Source: Dendrolimus kikuchii
Taxonomy: Eukaryota > Arthropoda > Insecta > Lepidoptera > Lasiocampidae
Assembly: GCA_019925095.2 (NCBI GenBank)
Contig: CM034392.1
Location: 1,805,501-1,869,500 of the forward strand
Length of the DNA: 64,000 nt
Direction: 5' to 3'
The notes under the pieces are model-generated. The model had not been told where the DNA came from. It saw only the letters and a program-made list of their open reading frames with translations, and ran no database searches. The stretch's first letter is position 1. Every line of letters begins with the position of its first letter. The translations under genes were made by a program, and so were the position numbers. This document shows positions 1 through 11,110 of the stretch, in pieces.

Positions 1-394
1 ACTCATTAAAAATCATAACTAGAAAATATAATTTACAATATTCTAAATGTTTTTTCCAAAATATAGACATATTTTTTTGTACCCAAAATTTTGATAAAAA
101 CGGCTTTTTCTCAAAACTGTCAGTATGTGGGTTGGTTCCATTTTGCGTAAATAGGTCCAGTTTAACTTCTATCTCTTGCTGCTACATTCTGGTGACCCCC
201 GTCTACCTTGCGCTGCTACATCCTTATATCCTTATGAAGACGGGAGTAATAATATGTATATAAGTTTTTAAAGTCGTCTACCATTGTTGGTATTTGGACC
301 TATGTGCAAACCAGCAATATTCCTGACTATTCCAGACTCTAATCTATGTTTGTGCCAAATTTCTTTGGATTGCACATGTTTACTTATAATATAG
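1..394. other. No gene recognised
   Basis: AT-rich sequence without a clear repeat match inside the window. Confidence 0.5.
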
Positions 395-692
395 TAATAA
401 ATAATATCAGCCCATAAATGTCCCACTGCTGGGCTCGGGCCTCCCATGATAGGGGAACGGACGTATACCCGCCACGCTTGTCCAAGGCGGCTTGGCAGGT
501 TTGACACATCGGTTATCTCGATGTGCAGGTTGCATCACGATGTTTTCCTTCACCGTTATTAGCACGTGATAATTGTAAGAATATGCACATTAGATCATAA
601 AACTGACTAAGTGGTGCATGCGTTCCGGCCAGGATCGAACCCGCGCCCTTTGGGGTTGGGACGCGTGCACTAGCCATTACGCTACCACGACT
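395..692 (-). mobile_element. tRNA-derived SINE, family F
   Basis: On the minus strand it starts GTCGTGGTAGCGTAATGG (A box) and has GGTTCGATCC (B box). It continues through a body with CATCGTGATG and ends in AGCAGTGGGACATTTATGGG with an AT-rich tail. Confidence 0.8.
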
Positions 693-954
693 GATACTTA
701 CTTACCTCTATGTATTAATTCCTCGAAGCTAGTCACCACCAAACCCTTTCTCACGTTTCTCGAACTGTCCCATATCTTGAAAGGCCTCTTTCCTCTAACC
801 TCCTGAAAAAATATTCACAAAATATATTAATTGTTCACAATTTGTAAATTACACTGGCTCGCAAAAAAAGTGATCTGTGCTTTTGACCACACCCATTTAT
901 TCTTATATATTTTCCGAATCTGGGGTCAGTTGGTGCGATATGTCACAAACTCTT

Positions 955-1328
955 TAATACCGCTTCGGGGGGCCTTTAGCTATCAAGGGAGCAAAGGATT
1001 CATCACCCCCGCTGACGAAGTGAATGTGTTCTGATTCCCGGGGCACATTCAGGCACTTTTTGCGCTGGATCGTTCTGGGCGTAACTACGTTCTAAGTCTC
1101 AGCCTTTCCTACATAAAAAGCGCGGGGCACATAGGAGGAGGGTGGTTTTAGTGGGTAGTGGTTGTTGCCCGTGCAACTTCTCTGAGTCTCCACACAAGTT
1201 GGCTTGATTACTGTTTGGATTGCCCCTTATTAAAGGGTAAAGCCTCCATGATCAACTATGGTCTAATCCCTTGCAAAGGACCCAGTATTGTGCGTAAATA
1301 GCATTTCCCCCGCCTTAAAAAAAAACTA
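955..1328 (+). mobile_element. Family-A retroposon with short A tail
   Basis: Contains GGGCGTAACTACGTTCTAAG, AGCGCGGGGCACATAGGAGG and ends CCCCCGCCTTAAAAAAAAA. It matches the copies at 3505, 26388 and 43540. Confidence 0.7.
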
Positions 1329-1737
1329 ATACTCTTTATATATGCAATGAAATATTATTAATATTACTCTGTGACTAATACCACTAAAATTAAAAAAGGT
1401 CAGATATAATATTGCAGTGGAACACTTACAAGCCAATAGATGGCGCTGTGCAATAATTGATGTCACAAACGTTTCCCGAAACATACAAAGAATATATACA
1501 AATTTTCAACTATAACAAATGGGCTTAGGTCTGCGAGGAACAACATTTTACATTAGCCTCGCTGGAAGATCTTCCTTTGAGACCCAGGAGCATTCCATCT
1601 CACCCCTACACCCTATACGGGGTTACCCAGTCACCCAGTCACCCCTTCACTATCATACGACCAGTCATGTAATACATGTCTCCACTCAACTGAGATGAGA
1701 ATGTTGAGATGGGTGTGTGCTGTAACAAGAATAAATA

Positions 1738-2312
1738 ATAAAACTACGTTTTAACGGTTTTAAGCGCGGTAATTTTATTTGATTTTGGTTTTTCCACAAG
1801 TACCACCTGTTTGGGATCCAATTATCAAAACTATTAAGACCCAAACCCAGCAAAAACCAGCTGCCAGACCTCAAGACACTGTGAGCTCTTTCTGCGTACA
1901 ACGGAACACAAACCAACTTGACTGCTAATTACTTTTATTTTTCCTTCCACCCATTTTAATATTATATAAAATTATTAGAGCTAGGCATGTTTGCTGAAGA
2001 GTTTCTTGCGCCGCTTCTTCTCTTCAAGCCATAACATGTTGCGAAGCGGTAGTAAATTAGATTAGGCTCCCATAGATTAAATAATAACCATAAACAAAAT
2101 TAAAATTAAATAATTAAAATTAATAAGTTGGCGGTAGGCTAAATAAAACTTTAACAATACTCGTTGACACTTGACATCTTTGTCTTCCGTGATCACGGCC
2201 ACTGAAAAGTGGCCGAAACGTCGGAAAAACCAAAATCAAATAAAATTACCGCGCTTAAAAACCGTTAAAACGTAGTTTTATTATGTATACAAGTCGCGAA
2301 AACTTAAGAAAA
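1738..2312. mobile_element. Foldback MITE, family I, copy 1
   Basis: AAACTACGTTTTAACGGTTT at 1740 is repeated inverted near 2258-2281. The 5' arm is shortened and has 120 bp of other sequence (1796-1916) inside. The right arm carries GGCCACTGAAAAGTGGCCGA. Confidence 0.72.
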
Positions 2313-2465
2313 TATTAAGAATGAATAAGGTGAGAAATGAGTACTTAAGGGGACCTTTGAAAGTTGCACCCGTGACTGAAGAACTGAGAGGAAGCAGACT
2401 AAGGTGGTATGCGCATGTAATGAGGTTGGATGCAAGTCACGTGAGAAAAAGAAGCGCTGCATAGA
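2300..2465 (+). pseudogene. Fragment of a third RTE-like family
   Basis: A short frame reads KVRNEYLRGPLKVAPVTEEL then RGSRLRWYAHVMRLDASHVR, the same C-terminal domain type as the other RTE-like copies. Confidence 0.55.
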
Positions 2466-2671
2466 TTGTGTGTAGAATGATATGATAATTTTTGATGTGA
2501 CAAAGGACGTATGTTTTTTTTTATATAAGGGCCCTGCAGACCCCTCTTCACCCCTAACCTAGTCAAGATCTTTATATAACTATTTTAATATTAGGTGTTC
2601 TTTCCCAAGTCAGACCTTTCTATAATACATTACATATTACACACACACATTATTATATGTATTCTCTATTA

Positions 2672-2750
2672 CATAGCGCCTGAATGGCGCTCTGTTGTAC
2701 GTGCCTACCCCGCAAGGGAACTGGCGTGAAGTTATGTATGTATGTATGTC
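2672..2750 (+). mobile_element. RTE-type LINE 3' tip with (TATG)n tail
   Basis: GAATGGCGCTCTGTTGTACG, CCCCGCAAGGGAACTGGCG, then GAAGTTATGTATGTATGTATG. It is the very 3' end of the most numerous LINE family in the window. Confidence 0.75.
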
Positions 2751-3085
2751 TATTACATATATGACGTCAGAGGTGACGAAACACTCCATGACGTCGTGCT
2801 GTAGCGCTTCACAGCGTCTTTATCAGCCGCAAGCAAAACCGCTCCAGGTGCGGCCTCGAGAGGACGTATGTTAGAATAGAGGAGTATGGAAGGAAAAGAG
2901 ATATTGTAGCGACCCCAAATAATTGGGAGAAGTTGAAAGAAAAGAGTAAAAAAGAGAGATGCATAATATTGTTGTTGATATTCATAGAGTACCGATTTGT
3001 CGTAAATAAATACAGTCAATGTAAATGGGTAATGCGCGTGATAACGAATTGCATTTCGGTTCCACAATACACTTTGACTTTATAA

Positions 3086-3297
3086 TCTTCTCAATATATA
3101 TAAATTACGTGTCACGTTGTTTGTCGGCGATGGACTCCTAAACTACTTGACCGATTTTAATCAAATTTGCACACCGTGTGCAGTTTGATCTGACTTGAAA
3201 GATAGGACAGCTTACATTTGGACCCGGTAGGTGGCACTGGAATCGGGTTCTAAATTTTATTTCTTCAGGACAGAACAACGTCTGTCGGGGTAGCTAG
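3086..3297 (+). mobile_element. Helitron-type element, second family (H)
   Basis: Starts TCTTCTCAATATATATAAAT, includes GGACTCCTAAACTACTTGAC and GGACCCGGTAGGTGGC, ends CGGGGTAGCTAG, followed by T. Confidence 0.75.
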
Positions 3298-3299
3298 TA

Positions 3300-3425
3300 A
3301 TAATATAAATAATGACAGCCCATAAACGTCCCAATGCTGGGCTTTAGCCTCCCACTGTAGAGAAATTACATTTTACGCGCCACGCTTGTCCAAGGCGGCT
3401 TGACAGGTTGTCACTTAAACTTTGA
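3300..3425 (-). mobile_element. 3' fragment of tRNA-derived SINE, family F
   Basis: Contains CAGCCCATAAACGTCCCAAT and CCACGCTTGTCCAAGGCGG as at 415-495. The tRNA-like head is missing. Confidence 0.7.
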
Positions 3426-3504
3426 CACTTATTAAATTAGACAAATAGATCTAGTATAATTCGGCCGTTCTATAAAGTCACATTTGACATCTATCAAACT
3501 GATT

Positions 3505-3855
3505 TTAGTAGTTTTTTTTTTGAGGCGGGGGAAATGCATTTCGCATACTACCGGGTCCTTTGCTAGGGATTAGACCAGAGCGATGAGAGTTAGCCACTGC
3601 AGATAGCGCAGTCGATTGCCGGCATGTGTGGAGACTCAGCAAGGTACCGCCCTCTATGTGGAGAGGTCACCCATGGTCCAATACTGCACTAAAACCTCCT
3701 CCCATGTGCCCCGCGCTTATGGTAGGAAGAGCGTAAGACTTAGATCGTAGTTACGCCCAGGCTGATCCCGCGCATCAGTGCTTGAGTGCCCCAGGAAGCA
3801 GGACAAACTCACTTCGTCAACAGGGGATGCATCCTCCGCTCTCTAGCGATTTTAG
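3505..3855 (-). mobile_element. Family-A retroposon
   Basis: Starts TTTTTTTTTTGAGGCGGGGG on the + strand and contains CTTAGATCGTAGTTACGCCC. Reverse of the copy at 955. Confidence 0.7.
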
Positions 3856-4167
3856 TAGTTACGTGAACTATCGTTGGTGATGCAATTTAGAATTGGAATC
3901 GATTAAGAAAGCCACACATTACCGAATCGATTAAAATAAAACTATTTATTATTTTTGAAAATATATTTTACGTGTCGTTGACTTTTTTATTTTTAAAATG
4001 TAGAAAGTTTGCATACCTTAATAACGATTTATGGTTAAACTTTTCTATTATACATGTATTTCCAGGCCACGTCATTAATATTCAAGAAAAAAACATGTTG
4101 ACAAACATAACGTTGTCATGTGTTACGTTTCTATAGAAATAAGCTAATTATGGAGTTTTAATTTGAT

Positions 4168-4314
4168 ATATATAAGAACAGACGAGCGTGCATGACAAGA
4201 GTTATGAATGTCAAAGAAGCAAGTGAGGTGTGTAAGAATAAGCCTGAATGCCGCTCTGTTGTTCGTGCCTACCCCGCAAGGGAACTGGCGTGAAGTTATG
4301 TATGTATGTACAAA
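4168..4314 (+). mobile_element. RTE-type LINE 3' end
   Basis: AACAGACGAGCGTGCATGAC to the (TATG)n tail. Confidence 0.78.
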
Positions 4315-4774
4315 GTTAGTTCGTTAGTATTTGTACTGATACGTCAAATGGGGCTTCTAAGAACGGTTCAACTATACCACCGAAATACTGTCCACATATG
4401 CACGTATATTCCCTTTCACGATAACTTGACGCGCAGGGTTACCAACATCAAAAATGTTAACACCTAAAATCGTGATAATTACTATAAAATTCCAACAAAA
4501 AATAAAACTATTACATTTTGTAATACTCTCTATTTGTAACCTAGTTTATAATATGACATTATGTGAAGTTAATTTAGAATCTGGTAACCCTACGCGTCGA
4601 GTTATCGTGAACGGGGTATAGATTACTATTGCCAAAATATTTTTTAAAATTCAAAACCTAAGAAAGAAAGAAAGAAAGAAAAACTTTATTTGAAGAAACC
4701 TAACAAAACCTACGTGGTATTGTAATATTATTTTAAACAGACGGAGACATTAGTACCAATTCCATCATACGGCA

Positions 4775-4965
4775 GTCAAACACAAACAAACACACATCAT
4801 ATAACCCCAAGCTCGTATTATTGGTAATATACAACGGAACACACTGGGGCCGATCTCAGAAACCCAGACCATAGTAAATAATGGAGAGTTCTTTTACGAA
4901 ATTTACCATGCTAGGATTCGAACCTGGAGGCTTTGTATTCCAGTGAGATCGCTTAACCGCCGAAA
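4775..4965 (-). mobile_element. tRNA-derived SINE, family E (old copy)
   Basis: GGTAATATACAACGGAACAC, CTGGGGCCGATCTCAGA and a B box (AGGATTCGAACCTGG) match family E, with many substitutions. Confidence 0.65.
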
Positions 4966-4998
4966 TCGTAGTATATTATATACTAATAAATAATACTT

Positions 4999-5534
4999 CT
5001 AGGCGCTAAGAACCTCAGCCAGAAGGCTGCCAGCCCAGCTTGCCATACACAACGCGGTGCTGGTACCTACACTCACGTATGGAAGCGAGAGTTGGGTATG
5101 GAAGAGAGAGCATGAAAGTAGAGTAAACGCGGTCGAGATGCGAGCACTGCGCAAAATCTGCGGAGTGACGCTCGCGGACCGCGTTCCTAATACCGAAGTA
5201 AGAAAGAGAGTTGGTCTGAAAGAGAGTGTCGGGGTGAAGGTAAGGAAAGGAATGCTCCGGTGGTTCGGGCATGTGGAAAGAATGACTAAACAGATATACA
5301 ATGCAAAAGTGGATGGATGCAGAAGTCATGGAAGGCCACGACACACCATCCATGATCAAATTGATTGTGTACTAGCAGAAGGTGATGTCAGGAGCCTTAA
5401 GGACAGACGAGCGTGCATGACAAGACTTATGAATGTCAAAGAAGCAAGTGAGGTGTGTAAGAATAAGCCTGAATGGCGCTGTTGTTCGTGCCTACCCCGC
5501 AAGGGAACTGGCGTGAAGTTATGTATGTATGTAT
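4999..5534 (+). pseudogene. RTE-type LINE, C-terminal RT region and 3' tail
   Basis: The frame reads [43 protein letters not shown] and GRPRHTIHDQID, the usual C-terminal part of RTE-like polyproteins. It is 5' truncated. A 2-nt loss in GCGCTGTTGTT shifts the end of the frame. Confidence 0.78.
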
Positions 5535-5535
5535 A

Positions 5536-5847
5536 ATAATATTCTACATCTAAATGATTACATATTAAATGTACGTGTTTTAAATTTTAGTACTAAGTAC
5601 AATTGGAGCAATGTGAATAGTGGTATTATGAATTAATAAAACGTGTAAACATATTTTTAATATGATTTTATTGTCCAAAAGGCAGGATTATGTTTACACT
5701 ACATATTCGCTTTAAGCGAAATCGGCTTAGAAGAGTATTTTACAAAGCATTTGTCTGTACCAAATTGAGTTCATGTACTATATTAATACTAAATCAATCT
5801 TACAATTAAAATCAGAGGCCACTTGTTACTAGTTTGATTCAAACTTA
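5536..5847. other. No gene recognised between two inverted RTE ends
   Basis: AT-rich, no repeat or coding signal seen. Confidence 0.5.
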
Positions 5848-6057
5848 CATACATACATAACTTCACGCCAGTTCCCTTGCGCTGTAGGCACGAACAACAG
5901 AGCGCCATTCAGGCTTATTCTTACATACCTCACTCGCTTCTTTGACATTCATAACTCTTGTCATAGACGCTCGTCTGTTCTTAAGGCTCCTGACATCACC
6001 CTCCGCTAGTACACGATCAATTTGATCATGGAAGGTGTGTCGTGGCCTTCCACGATT
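5848..6057 (-). mobile_element. RTE-type LINE 3' end, minus copy
   Basis: ACATACATACATAACTTCAC to CGTGGCCTTCCACGA. It faces the + copy that ends at 5534. Confidence 0.78.
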
Positions 6058-6187
6058 CAAACTTCATTGATGTTAATAACTATTATATAAATCTAGTCAT
6101 TATGATAAAACTTGCTTTAGTATAAATTATATTAAAAAAGATGAATAGGTAATAATAATTACTAGTGGTGGCTCAATTAATTTAAAT

Positions 6188-6712
6188 TATACATTTGAAC
6201 ACCATTAAGGTTCTGTTGTCAAAGACTATACTTCTATAATCACAGATTTCGCCAAGGCTACACTGTTAATTTGACTTTAACAATAAACAAAAGAGTATTC
6301 CATATGCGTGTGTGTCAAATACATGTATTTTTTTATGCATAATTAAAAAAAAAAATTAGTATTCTGCACTCCTTCTCTATATCTTATCTTATACTAATAT
6401 ATAAAGCTGAAGAGTTTTTTTGTTTGTACGCGCTAATCTCAGGAACTACTGGTCCGATTTGAAAAATTCTTTCAGTGTTAGATAGCCCATTTATCTATAT
6501 ATATCACCACGCTAAGACCAATAGGAGCGGAGCACCAATGAAGAATTTTTCAAAATCGTGGGGGGGGGTACTATTCCACGTGGATGAAGTCGCGGGCAGA
6601 AGCTAGTAAATTATAAGTGTGCGAAATTTCATACTCCTCCGTCCGCGCAATTTTCGTAAAAAGGGGTACAAAGTTTTTGCTTCACGTATTAATATAATGA
6701 TGAAGTAAAGAT
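6188..6712 (+). repeat. Family-O repeat, split by a Helitron
   Basis: 6188-6381 (GAACACCATTAAGGTTCTGT to CCTTCTCTATA) and 6607-6712 (TTATAAGTGTGCGAAATTTC to ACGTATTAATATAATGAT) together match 44420-44735. Confidence 0.7.
6382..6606 (+). mobile_element. Non-autonomous Helitron, Lep1-like
   Basis: Starts TCTTATCTTATACTAATATA and ends GGCAGAAGCTAG, inserted between A (6381) and T (6607). The repeat at 44655 shows the same site without the insert, which fixes both ends. Confidence 0.85.
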
Positions 6713-7073
6713 ATGTTGCTTGGTCGCTTGATACGCCGCTTCTTCTCCTTTAACAGTAACTAAAATCACCTAGGAAGCTGTGGTAGACTCATGACATTCA
6801 ATAAGTAATCTTTAAGATTACATTTTCAAATAAATACATTGATTTTCATTTTCGTCTCATGAATGGCATTTTATACTTCAAAACAAATTTTAATAACACA
6901 AGTCAACAGAATTAACAAAAAATAATTGTTGCCCTAGATATTATGTCTGCAGCTTTTTATAATTTCCAGTACAACATTTGCGAATATATTCATGAGAGTA
7001 CTGAATTGGCTTTGGTTCTTAAGATTTTTAGAGTGAATATGAGGATAAAGTTCTACTTGCACCAGTTCATGGT

Positions 7074-7415
7074 TTACATTTCCTGATTATCTTGAGAATT
7101 TGAGTGTGGAACAGGGTGAGCACTTCTATAATCTTGAGAATTTGAGTGTGGAATAAGGTGAGCACTTCTATAATCTTGAGAATTTGAGTGTGGAACAGGG
7201 TGAGCACTTCTATAATCTTGAGAATTTGAGTGTGGAACAGGGTGAGCACTTCTACCAACACTTAATAGTGATGGTGGAATGGTATCAGGGTAGTCGGGAC
7301 CGTTGTATGACGGCAGATTACTGTTAGTCTTTACAACGACAATTTTCCCCAAATATAATATAGAAGAAAATCTTATAGAAGGATTTTCTCTCTTTTTACG
7401 TCTATATATATACAT
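7074..7415 (-). CDS. Unrecognised open frame with a 14-residue tandem repeat
   Basis: Minus frame of 113 codons. The first half includes NLPSYNGPDYPDTIPP. The second half has four copies of RSAHPVPHSNSQDY encoded by a 42-bp tandem repeat, then a stop. It could be the last exon of a minus-strand gene: the repeat is hydrophilic and Pro/His/Ser-rich, and GC-rich blocks that might be a promoter lie 0.3-1.1 kb upstream. A 42-bp repeat stays open by arithmetic alone, and no clear acceptor was found. No function is proposed. Confidence 0.3.
   Translation of the reverse strand: MYIYRRKKRENPSIRFSSILYLGKIVVVKTNSNLPSYNGPDYPDTIPPSLLSVGRSAHPVPHSNSQDYRSAHPVPHSNSQDYRSAHLIPHSNSQDYRSAHPVPHSNSQDNQEM
7087..7255. 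repeat. 42-bp tandem repeat, four copies
   Basis: The unit contains ATCTTGAGAATTTGAGTGTG and AACAGGGTGAGCACTTCTAT. Copies are nearly identical; one has GGAATAAGGTG. Confidence 0.9.
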
Positions 7416-7679
7416 TAATTAATTATAAAACAAAACGATTATTAGTATTTCTCAATAAATTTAGATATTAATGCATATAATTGTAATGTTTTATTTCATA
7501 CTTACTGGTTTTTACTGTTATATAAAAATGGAAATTAAAAAAAAAAACTATAGCTAATATTTCAAAATAATTCACAGTTTAATTAATTGTTGAGATAAAA
7601 TTATTCGAATAATAATATCCAGGGCAACAAAACCACTGTTGACCAGTGTAATCATATAAATGAATCGAATGTTGCTGGC

Positions 7680-7905
7680 GCTACGTGCTACGCCCTCGTA
7701 GTGCGTAGCAGCCGCCCGTAGCGCCTGCACTGGATGCAGCGGTGCAACGCCCGAGCGACCTCCGGCCTGCGCCCCGGCCCCCGGCCCCCGGAGTCCCGAG
7801 GCCCGCGCCCCTCCCCGCCGCCACCCCGCACGCACTGTGCGTTGACCCACTGACATCGCCGCCCTGCACGATCTTTAATCTAGACCGGGACTTAACTTGT
7901 GAACG
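7680..7905. other. GC-rich island 1
   Basis: CCCCGGCCCCCGGCCCCCGG and other CpG-rich runs stand out from the AT-rich surroundings. Frames are open on both strands, as expected from base composition. It could be a CpG-rich promoter or first exon. No gene is recognised. Confidence 0.5.
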
Positions 7906-8244
7906 GTCACAAACTTTCTTAACCAAAATTCGCCGTTAACCAACATCACAAATCACACAAATATTGGGGCAATAAATGTCTATAGTAAAACCGATGGGGA
8001 GTCATTACAGTCCGCTGCAGCTTCGAAAAGCCATTACACGGGCAGATACGATTCCTGCCCGATATGGAGCATGAACGGTTTCCTTGAAAGCCTTGAACGT
8101 ACCTCTTGTATTTCGACTATCATTTTCCCGTCACTGACACCACATTCGTTCTTTATTAGGAGCACACCACATTTGTATACACTGCGCCGATATTCATAAG
8201 TGGAGTGTCGTTACGTTAAATTCCTGAAGAGGTTATTCGGGTAA

Positions 8245-8450
8245 TTTAAGTTAGGTGGCGCGGTGCGCGCCGGCGGAGCGCGGCGGCCGCACTGGGTGCG
8301 AGTGGTGACCGGGTCGCGCCTCGCCCCGCACCTTCCCGGCGTCCCCCCCGCACTCCCCTTCCACTCCCCTTCCACTCCCCGCGACTCCCCCCGCACTCCC
8401 CCGCGCCACCGCCACGCCCCGCACTGCAGCGCTCGCCCGTAATCTCCCGA
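8245..8450. other. GC-rich island 2
   Basis: CGGCGGAGCGCGGCGGCCGC followed by a C-rich stretch with three CACTCCCCTTC-like repeats. No clear coding signature. Confidence 0.5.
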
Positions 8451-8754
8451 TGCCGTAAGATGTTGAAATTAGCAATGTCGATGATGCACTTTCAGTAACG
8501 GTCTATAAAAGGCTTATTTAGAAAATTGTAGGCAGGTGTATTTTCAATTTCACTGAAATTGTGAGCGTCCGGATTCGATTCGGTGGAATTTACGATACCT
8601 ATGGCAGATAATATCTGATTCATAAAAATAAATAATTGGCATATTTTTCAATATATTAAAAAAACAAGCAGTATTTAAATAGTCAGTCTTAAATAATATT
8701 ATTTATACTTTATAATATATGACAAGAGACAAGTAGTGATTTTTTATTATTTAA

Positions 8755-8815
8755 AAATACATACATACATAACAGAGCGCCATTTAGGCCCATTCTTACA
8801 CACCTCACACTATTT
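8755..8815 (-). repeat. RTE-type LINE 3' tip, internally deleted
   Basis: ATACATACATACATAACAGAGCGCC shortened to the tail plus the CATTTAGGCCCATTCTTACA segment. The CTTCACGCCAGTTCCCTTGC part is missing. Confidence 0.6.
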
Positions 8816-9102
8816 AAAAATATTTAGTTCGTAATCTGACTACGCTATTGTTTTAAGGTAATTGGCAAATTGTTTATAGCTGTCAACTCTACAATGTATT
8901 GGAATTTAAAAAAAAGAAGAGAATTTTGTAGGTAGTTAATAATATGTTTACTCTCGTGCTACGGAACTACGCGCTACGTTTGACTACGACACTCGTAGCA
9001 TGGAAGCTACTATTAGCCTAGCTTATTAAATTGCTGTAAAAGCGGTTGATTATAATAATATGAATGTTTCTAATAATATTAGTCTGTGAAGCTATATTTA
9101 TA
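8816..9102. other. CTACG-rich stretch, no gene
   Basis: CGTGCTACGGAACTACGCGC and GACTACGACACTCGTAGCAT at 8955-9006 resemble CTACG-rich runs at 7680-7725 and 32453-32535. No other feature. Confidence 0.4.
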
Positions 9103-9320
9103 CTAGCTGTGCCCGCGACGTCGTCCGCGTGGAATTTGCTTTCAAAACCCTTCGATTTTAAAACATTCTTCATTGGTGCTCCGCTCCTATTGGTCTTAGC
9201 GTGATGATATATAGCTTATAGCCTTCCTCGATAAATAGGCTATCTAAGACTGAAAGAAGTTTTCAAATCAGACCAGTAGTTCCTGAGATTAGCGCGTTCA
9301 ATCGAACAATATTAGTATAT
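9103..9320 (-). mobile_element. Non-autonomous Helitron, Lep1-like
   Basis: CTAGCTGTGCCCGCGACGTC to CAATATTAGTATA. Reverse orientation. Confidence 0.78.
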
Positions 9321-9744
9321 TTGGCTACAACACTAATACTTACATTTTAAATATCGCGATATCTTTTGAATGAAACGTCCGAATTGAATAATACAAAAAG
9401 TTCTAGAAAGGTATTGAATTCGTCTTGAATATGGAGTAATTTATTTTGATAAGGATTAATACCAAGGTACAAAATAGAGTTTTTGAAGCGACGGCATTTT
9501 AGTTATTTAAAAAAATAAAAGAAAACACTTATTGTGAGATAACTACAATAGTTAGACATATGGTTACGCGATATTTTTTGTAGACAATTATATGTTCTGC
9601 AAAGTGGTAGTACATTGTTTTGTTCTATAATCAATAGTTTTCGCAGCGCACGCCGTGTAAGGATTTTTTCGGGTCATTTTTTTACACCTTGGGTTACATT
9701 ATTGGACTTTTAGTAAGGATCCCTAATTTTTAAAAAAATACAAT

Positions 9745-9880
9745 ATAGCCTATAGCGTCCCTCGATAAATGTACTATTCAACACTGAAAGAATTTTTCAA
9801 ATCGGACCAGCGCTTCCTGAGATTAGCGCGTTTAAACAAACAAACTTTTCGGCGTTATAATATTAGTACAGATATTAAAA
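9745..9880 (-). mobile_element. Partial Lep1-like Helitron
   Basis: ATATAGCCTATAGCGTCCCT to GTTATAATATTAGTA. The CTAG end is missing. Confidence 0.65.
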
Positions 9881-10198
9881 TAGGTATCCAAATACAACGA
9901 GATGAGTAGCTTTTTGAGAATTTTCCCCCGACAAGTGTTGAAATCAGGTGTGACTGTATTGTAAAGCAATTGATAGGCTGGTCATTTTCCATACATTTTA
10001 TTTAAAATTCTATGTCCCTTCCCTTCAACCCCCAAAACCCCCGTTGCTCGAAATCAGAACCCTATATAAATCGAAATAATTAGTGAGTCCTTATAAGCAA
10101 ATTCGGTACTTACTTTCCCTCTATAAAGCGAAAAATAAATTGGACCTCTATATCTCGAACATAGCAATATTTGATTTTACAACCTCTATAAATATAAA

Positions 10199-10388
10199 TC
10201 TTAATATATATTAAATTACGTGTCACGTTGTTTGTCCGCGATGGACTCTTAAACTACTTGACCGATTTTAATCAAATTTGCACACCGTGTGCAGTTTGAT
10301 CCGACTTGAAAGATAGGATAGTTTACATTTGGAGCCGGTAGGTAGCGCTGGAATCGGGTTCTAAATTTTATTTCTTCAAGGCAGCTAG
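10199..10388 (+). mobile_element. Helitron-type element, second family (H)
   Basis: Starts TCTTAATATATATTAAATTA and ends CTTCAAGGCAGCTAG. The AGAACAACGTCTGCCGGGA part is deleted. Confidence 0.75.
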
Positions 10389-10799
10389 TATCTTTATAAA
10401 TTATAGTTCATGCGTTATTCTGATGTGTACGCTATATTATTGTAAAGTTTCATCAAAATCCATTCAATAGTTTTTGCGTGAAAGAGTAACAAACATTCCT
10501 ACAAACTTTCCTGTTTATAATATTAGTAGGATTTGACGACACTTGTTAAATTTTACCGCTAATAAAGTAAATGAACGGTTCGTAAGATATAGTAAGGGAT
10601 CATAAGTTATACATAAAGGGCCTTACTTATAATCGTTTCTTAAATTTAAAGAAACTGCTCAGCAACTGATTAGTGAAAATGTTACCCATAAACTACTCTT
10701 TAGTCGACTATTTTGGATACAACCTACGTTAATCAATCAAATTTCGTTTATTTGTGCTCCTCTTAGGTAAACAACAGGTAATACACGTTTATAAGTGAT
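10389..10799. other. No gene recognised
   Basis: AT-rich. TGAACGGTTCGTAAGATATA resembles a motif at 38715-38735. Confidence 0.45.
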
Positions 10800-11110
10800 A
10801 ACGGGGTGAAGGTAAGGAAAGGAATGCTCCGGTGGTTCGGGCATGTGGAAAGAATGACTAAACAGATATACAATGCAAAAGTGGATGGATGCAGAAGTCG
10901 TGGAAGGCCACGACACACCTTCCATGATCAAATTGATCGTGTACTAGCAGAAGGTGATGTCAGGAGACTTAAGAACAGACGAGCGTGCATGACAAGAGCT
11001 ATGAATGTCAAAGAAGCAAGTGAGGTGTGTAAGAATAAGCCTGAATGGCGCTCTGTTGTTCGTGCCTACCCCGCAAGGGAACTGGCGTGAAGTTATGTAT
11101 GTATGTATGT
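10800..11110 (+). pseudogene. RTE-type LINE, C-terminal region and 3' tail
   Basis: The frame is open to its stop: [49 protein letters not shown], ending in the (TATG)n tail. 5' truncated. Confidence 0.78.

Noticed and set aside
395..692. tRNA gene candidates with A and B boxes (also 11880, 12911, 42745, 50245, 58664)
   Set aside because: They have tRNA-like heads but are followed by shared non-tRNA bodies and simple-repeat tails. They are SINEs, not tRNA genes.
7087..7255. Possible CRISPR-like array
   Set aside because: Continuous tandem repeat without unique spacers in an animal genome. The same holds for the arrays at 14.4, 49.1, 50.5, 55.4 and 57.7 kb.
7572..7939. Overlapping frames of 65-94 codons in GC-rich island 1
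   Set aside because: Open on both strands because of base composition, with no recognisable domain.
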